Both the position numbers and the translations under genes were made by a program. Under the pieces are notes generated by a model. That model saw nothing but the letters and a program-made list of their open reading frames with translations, did not search any database and had not been told where the DNA came from. This document shows, in pieces, positions 62,228 through 64,000 of a stretch of 64,000 nucleotides of DNA; position 1 is the stretch's first letter, and each line of letters starts with the position of its first letter. Origin of the DNA: Opitutaceae bacterium (GTDB taxonomy: Bacteria; Verrucomicrobiota; Verrucomicrobiia; Opitutales; Opitutaceae); assembly GCA_015075305.1 (NCBI GenBank), contig JABTUS010000004.1, positions 1-64,000 on the forward strand, read 5' to 3'.

Positions 62228-63868
62228 CTATGGCGACATCGTCAGGAGCAATACGGCGTCGTTCCAGTCGGAGGGTCGATGAAAGGTCGCCGCAGGCGTA
62301 GGCAAACTCAATGCGTCGCTAATGACGACAAATTTCCCTGTGACGGGATTGTACCAGCGCCCTGTCATCCCTGCTGGCGCCGCGCTCAAATCGACGACGA
62401 TCTCGGGATTGTCGGGAAGGTAGGCCACGAGCAGATCGCCGGAGGCTGATCGAGAAGCGGCCATGCGTTTCTGGGGATCGGCAGCTTGGTTGAGAACCAG
62501 TTCAGGTGCGGGCACCAGCCGCGTCCAGTCGATGACTGAGAAGAAATCGCGCAGGTGCGTCATCTGCGTCGCACTTGGCCAGGTGAGTGCGTTGCGCCAG
62601 TAGTCGTAGGTATCGGCGTCGGTGTTGAAACGCCACACGCCTCCCAAGCCGCCAGGCACCTTTGGGGGAATATCACCTGCGCCGTAGGTGTAGCCGCGCG
62701 AGCCGGACAGCCAGGCTATCCAGCCGAGTTTGCGGACATCCTGCTCGCGCCAGTTCGGCGCGTGGTCGTGTCCGTGGGCGTCATACATCGCCTCGATATT
62801 GATGACTGGCTTGATGGGCGGCCTCCTCCACAATTCGAGGGTCCAATCCGCCGCGGCTGCGTAGGCCTGGTTCAGACGCCCTGAGTGATGGCCGGACTGA
62901 AGGCCGCAAAAGTCCTCATAGTCGGCGTCGTGATAGCGTTTGGCCGTCTCGAAGTGCGTTCCGGGGTGCTGGGTGACCAGGTGCGTGGTGAGCTGATGGT
63001 AGGTTCTGGCGGCCTCCTCGTTTTGAAGATCGATTCGCTGATCGAAGCTTGGCGAGAAAATCACCATGTGACCGGCGAGCCTGCCGGCGACGTAGCGATG
63101 AAAAGCGAGTGGGCGCTGCTGGATCCCAAAGCCCGCAGGCGAATTGCCAAGTCCAGTAAGGAGCACCATCAGGCTTCGGTCGTTGGCGGAGGCCAGTTTG
63201 ACTTCAAGATCCCGCCAATAGAGAGGATTCGGGGAGTTGTCCTCGCGGAATGGAGCGTGACCGCTGGCGGGTGCCATGTTGCCGCTGCGCTTCACCATGG
63301 TGGCCACGGTCTGCAGCACGGTGAAGCCCTGGCGGGCACGCACGTCCATGTAGTCCTGAAATTCCGCCAGCGTGGCCTTCCAGATCGCATTCCAGCCGGT
63401 GTCACCCATCCAGAGGAAAGGCGTGCCGTCGGCATGGATCAGGTACCGCCTGTCGGGACTGACACGCAGATCTCCGTGGCGGTAGAGGGGATTGTCCCCG
63501 TCGTAGGCTTCGACGTGGACCTCCCCGGTGCGACCATGCAGGCCTGCGTCCGAGGGATCGCTGCAGGTCGTGGTCCAATGCCAGGTTCCCGTGCTCGGAA
63601 ACGCCGCTCGAAAGCGGAAGCCGCGTTCAGCGTCCCAGAAGGCGGGAACCTTGAAACTTGCGTTTCCCGGACCCGCGAAACGCACGTCGATTTGAACGTC
63701 CGAGTAGGGCTTGGCGTGCACCTTTTCCGCGGCCAGCGCGCCTTCCCAGCGCTGCCATTGGACGGCTTTGTCAGGTACCGCGTCTGCGCGGGCGGCGAGT
63801 TCGAGGCAGGCGACCAGTATCACTGATCGAATCCATGGAGTGAGGATTGACAATGCCTGGTTTTGCAT
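62228..63868 (-). CDS. Secreted DUF5060/DUF4038 glycoside hydrolase (GH140 apiosidase-like)
   Basis: A 546-residue exported protein (hydrophobic SVILVACLELAARADA). The N-terminal DUF5060 beta domain (VQWQRWEGAL, VRFAGPGNASFKVPAFWD) is followed by the DUF4038 apiosidase-like barrel: YLIHADGTPFLWMGDTGWNA, LEVKLASANDRSLMVLLTGL, VINIEAMYDAHGHDHAP (candidate catalytic Glu) and WIAWLSGSRGYTYG. The C-terminal ~90 residues match the putative collagen-binding domain that often ends such enzymes. Characterised GH140 members remove apiose side chains of rhamnogalacturonan II. Confidence 0.82.
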   Translation of the reverse strand: MQNQALSILTPWIRSVILVACLELAARADAVPDKAVQWQRWEGALAAEKVHAKPYSDVQIDVRFAGPGNASFKVPAFWDAERGFRFRAAFPSTGTWHWTTTCSDPSDAGLHGRTGEVHVEAYDGDNPLYRHGDLRVSPDRRYLIHADGTPFLWMGDTGWNAIWKATLAEFQDYMDVRARQGFTVLQTVATMVKRSGNMAPASGHAPFREDNSPNPLYWRDLEVKLASANDRSLMVLLTGLGNSPAGFGIQQRPLAFHRYVAGRLAGHMVIFSPSFDQRIDLQNEEAARTYHQLTTHLVTQHPGTHFETAKRYHDADYEDFCGLQSGHHSGRLNQAYAAAADWTLELWRRPPIKPVINIEAMYDAHGHDHAPNWREQDVRKLGWIAWLSGSRGYTYGAGDIPPKVPGGLGGVWRFNTDADTYDYWRNALTWPSATQMTHLRDFFSVIDWTRLVPAPELVLNQAADPQKRMAASRSASGDLLVAYLPDNPEIVVDLSAAPAGMTGRWYNPVTGKFVVISDALSLPTPAATFHRPSDWNDAVLLLTMSP

Positions 63869-63877
63869 GGTGAGAGA

Positions 63878-64000
63878 TCAATTTTTGCGGGCAAGGTCCC
63901 GGCCTTCATGACGGGGAACCTCCGGCAAATCCGGGCACGATCCCGCGAGGGCAATGAATCTTTGTCGTCGCTCCTCGAAGTTGGAGTCCAGCGGTTCAAG
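63878..64000 (-). CDS. C-terminal end of an unidentified protein
   Basis: An open minus-strand frame enters from the window edge and stops at 63878, 10 bases before the GH140-like start. The 40 visible residues (LEPLDSNFEERRQRFIALAG...RHEGRDLARKN) have a charged, helical, protein-like composition. The tight spacing suggests a gene upstream in the same operon. It is too short to name. Confidence 0.5.
   Translation of the reverse strand, partial: LEPLDSNFEERRQRFIALAGSCPDLPEVPRHEGRDLARKN

Noticed and set aside
1-64000. CRISPR arrays, rRNA genes, prophage or replication origin
   Set aside because: No regularly spaced direct repeats, no rRNA sequence, no phage structural genes and no DnaA-box cluster were seen on reading both strands.

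Overview
The window is high-GC chromosomal DNA from a Gram-negative bacterium, most likely Verrucomicrobiota and probably the family Opitutaceae. That placement is inference. It rests on the gene neighbourhoods (ileS-dksA-like-lspA-guaB-purA; nusA-infB-rbfA-nrnA-truB-ribF), on secreted DUF1080, propeller-cupredoxin, GH127 and GH140-like proteins typical of PVC-group polysaccharide degraders, and on intergenic repeats of the 'acgcggagacgcggag' kind. Lnt and LspA point to a diderm envelope. Many starts lack a clear Shine-Dalgarno sequence, and several neighbours overlap through ATGA or GTGA.

Layout. 1-6.4 kb: tail of a hemerythrin-like iron-sulfur repair protein, UDP-glucuronate decarboxylase, secA, lnt. 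6.4-9.65 kb: a small accessory island with an AbrB/PIN toxin-antitoxin pair, hipBA, a stub that looks like the start of a BREX-type pglX, and a gutted sulfatase. An imperfect 79-bp direct repeat lies inside this island's left part (7274) and at its right edge (9647). 9.68-13.2 kb: a secreted DUF1080 protein and a secreted beta-propeller with a C-terminal blue-copper domain. 13.3-20.6 kb (minus strand): tRNA-Val(GAC) and the nusA-infB-rbfA-nrnA-truB-ribF translation/transcription operon, with an intrinsic terminator in the nusA leader. 20.6-21.2 kb: a repeat-rich gap. 21.2-29.4 kb: mostly plus-strand housekeeping (HTH protein, class IV aminotransferase, manC, ruvX, truA, comF, accD, folC) with a minus-strand moeB-rhodanese gene. 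29.4-42.5 kb (minus): purA, guaB, lspA, a DksA-like protein, ileS, hemG, hemE, a D,D-carboxypeptidase, prfC. 42.7-49.5 kb (plus): a tiny membrane protein, an RlmI-like methyltransferase, an esterase, and a four-gene CUT2 sugar importer resembling LsrACDB/RhaTPQS. 49.5-54.5 kb: an eroded accessory stretch with IS3 and IS630 remains, an orphan signal peptide, an amidase and an Rhs relic. 54.5-64 kb: glycan-degradation genes (GH36-like, a TIM-barrel protein, GH127, GH140-like, a DegT aminotransferase) with gutted esterase and GH43-like genes between them.

Working together: the right third looks like a plant-polysaccharide (possibly pectin or arabinan side-chain) utilisation region with its own importer, now being reshaped by IS elements and large internal deletions. 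I see no CRISPR array, rRNA operon, prophage or replication origin. The most interesting signals are (i) loss of zinc-ribbon cysteines in both AccD and the DksA-like protein, (ii) a terminator in the nusA leader that could give NusA autoregulation, (iii) the repeat-bounded TA/defence island with a pglX stub, (iv) recurrent 'head-and-tail' pseudogenes that keep terminal pieces and have lost the middle, and (v) the DUF1080/cupredoxin pair.
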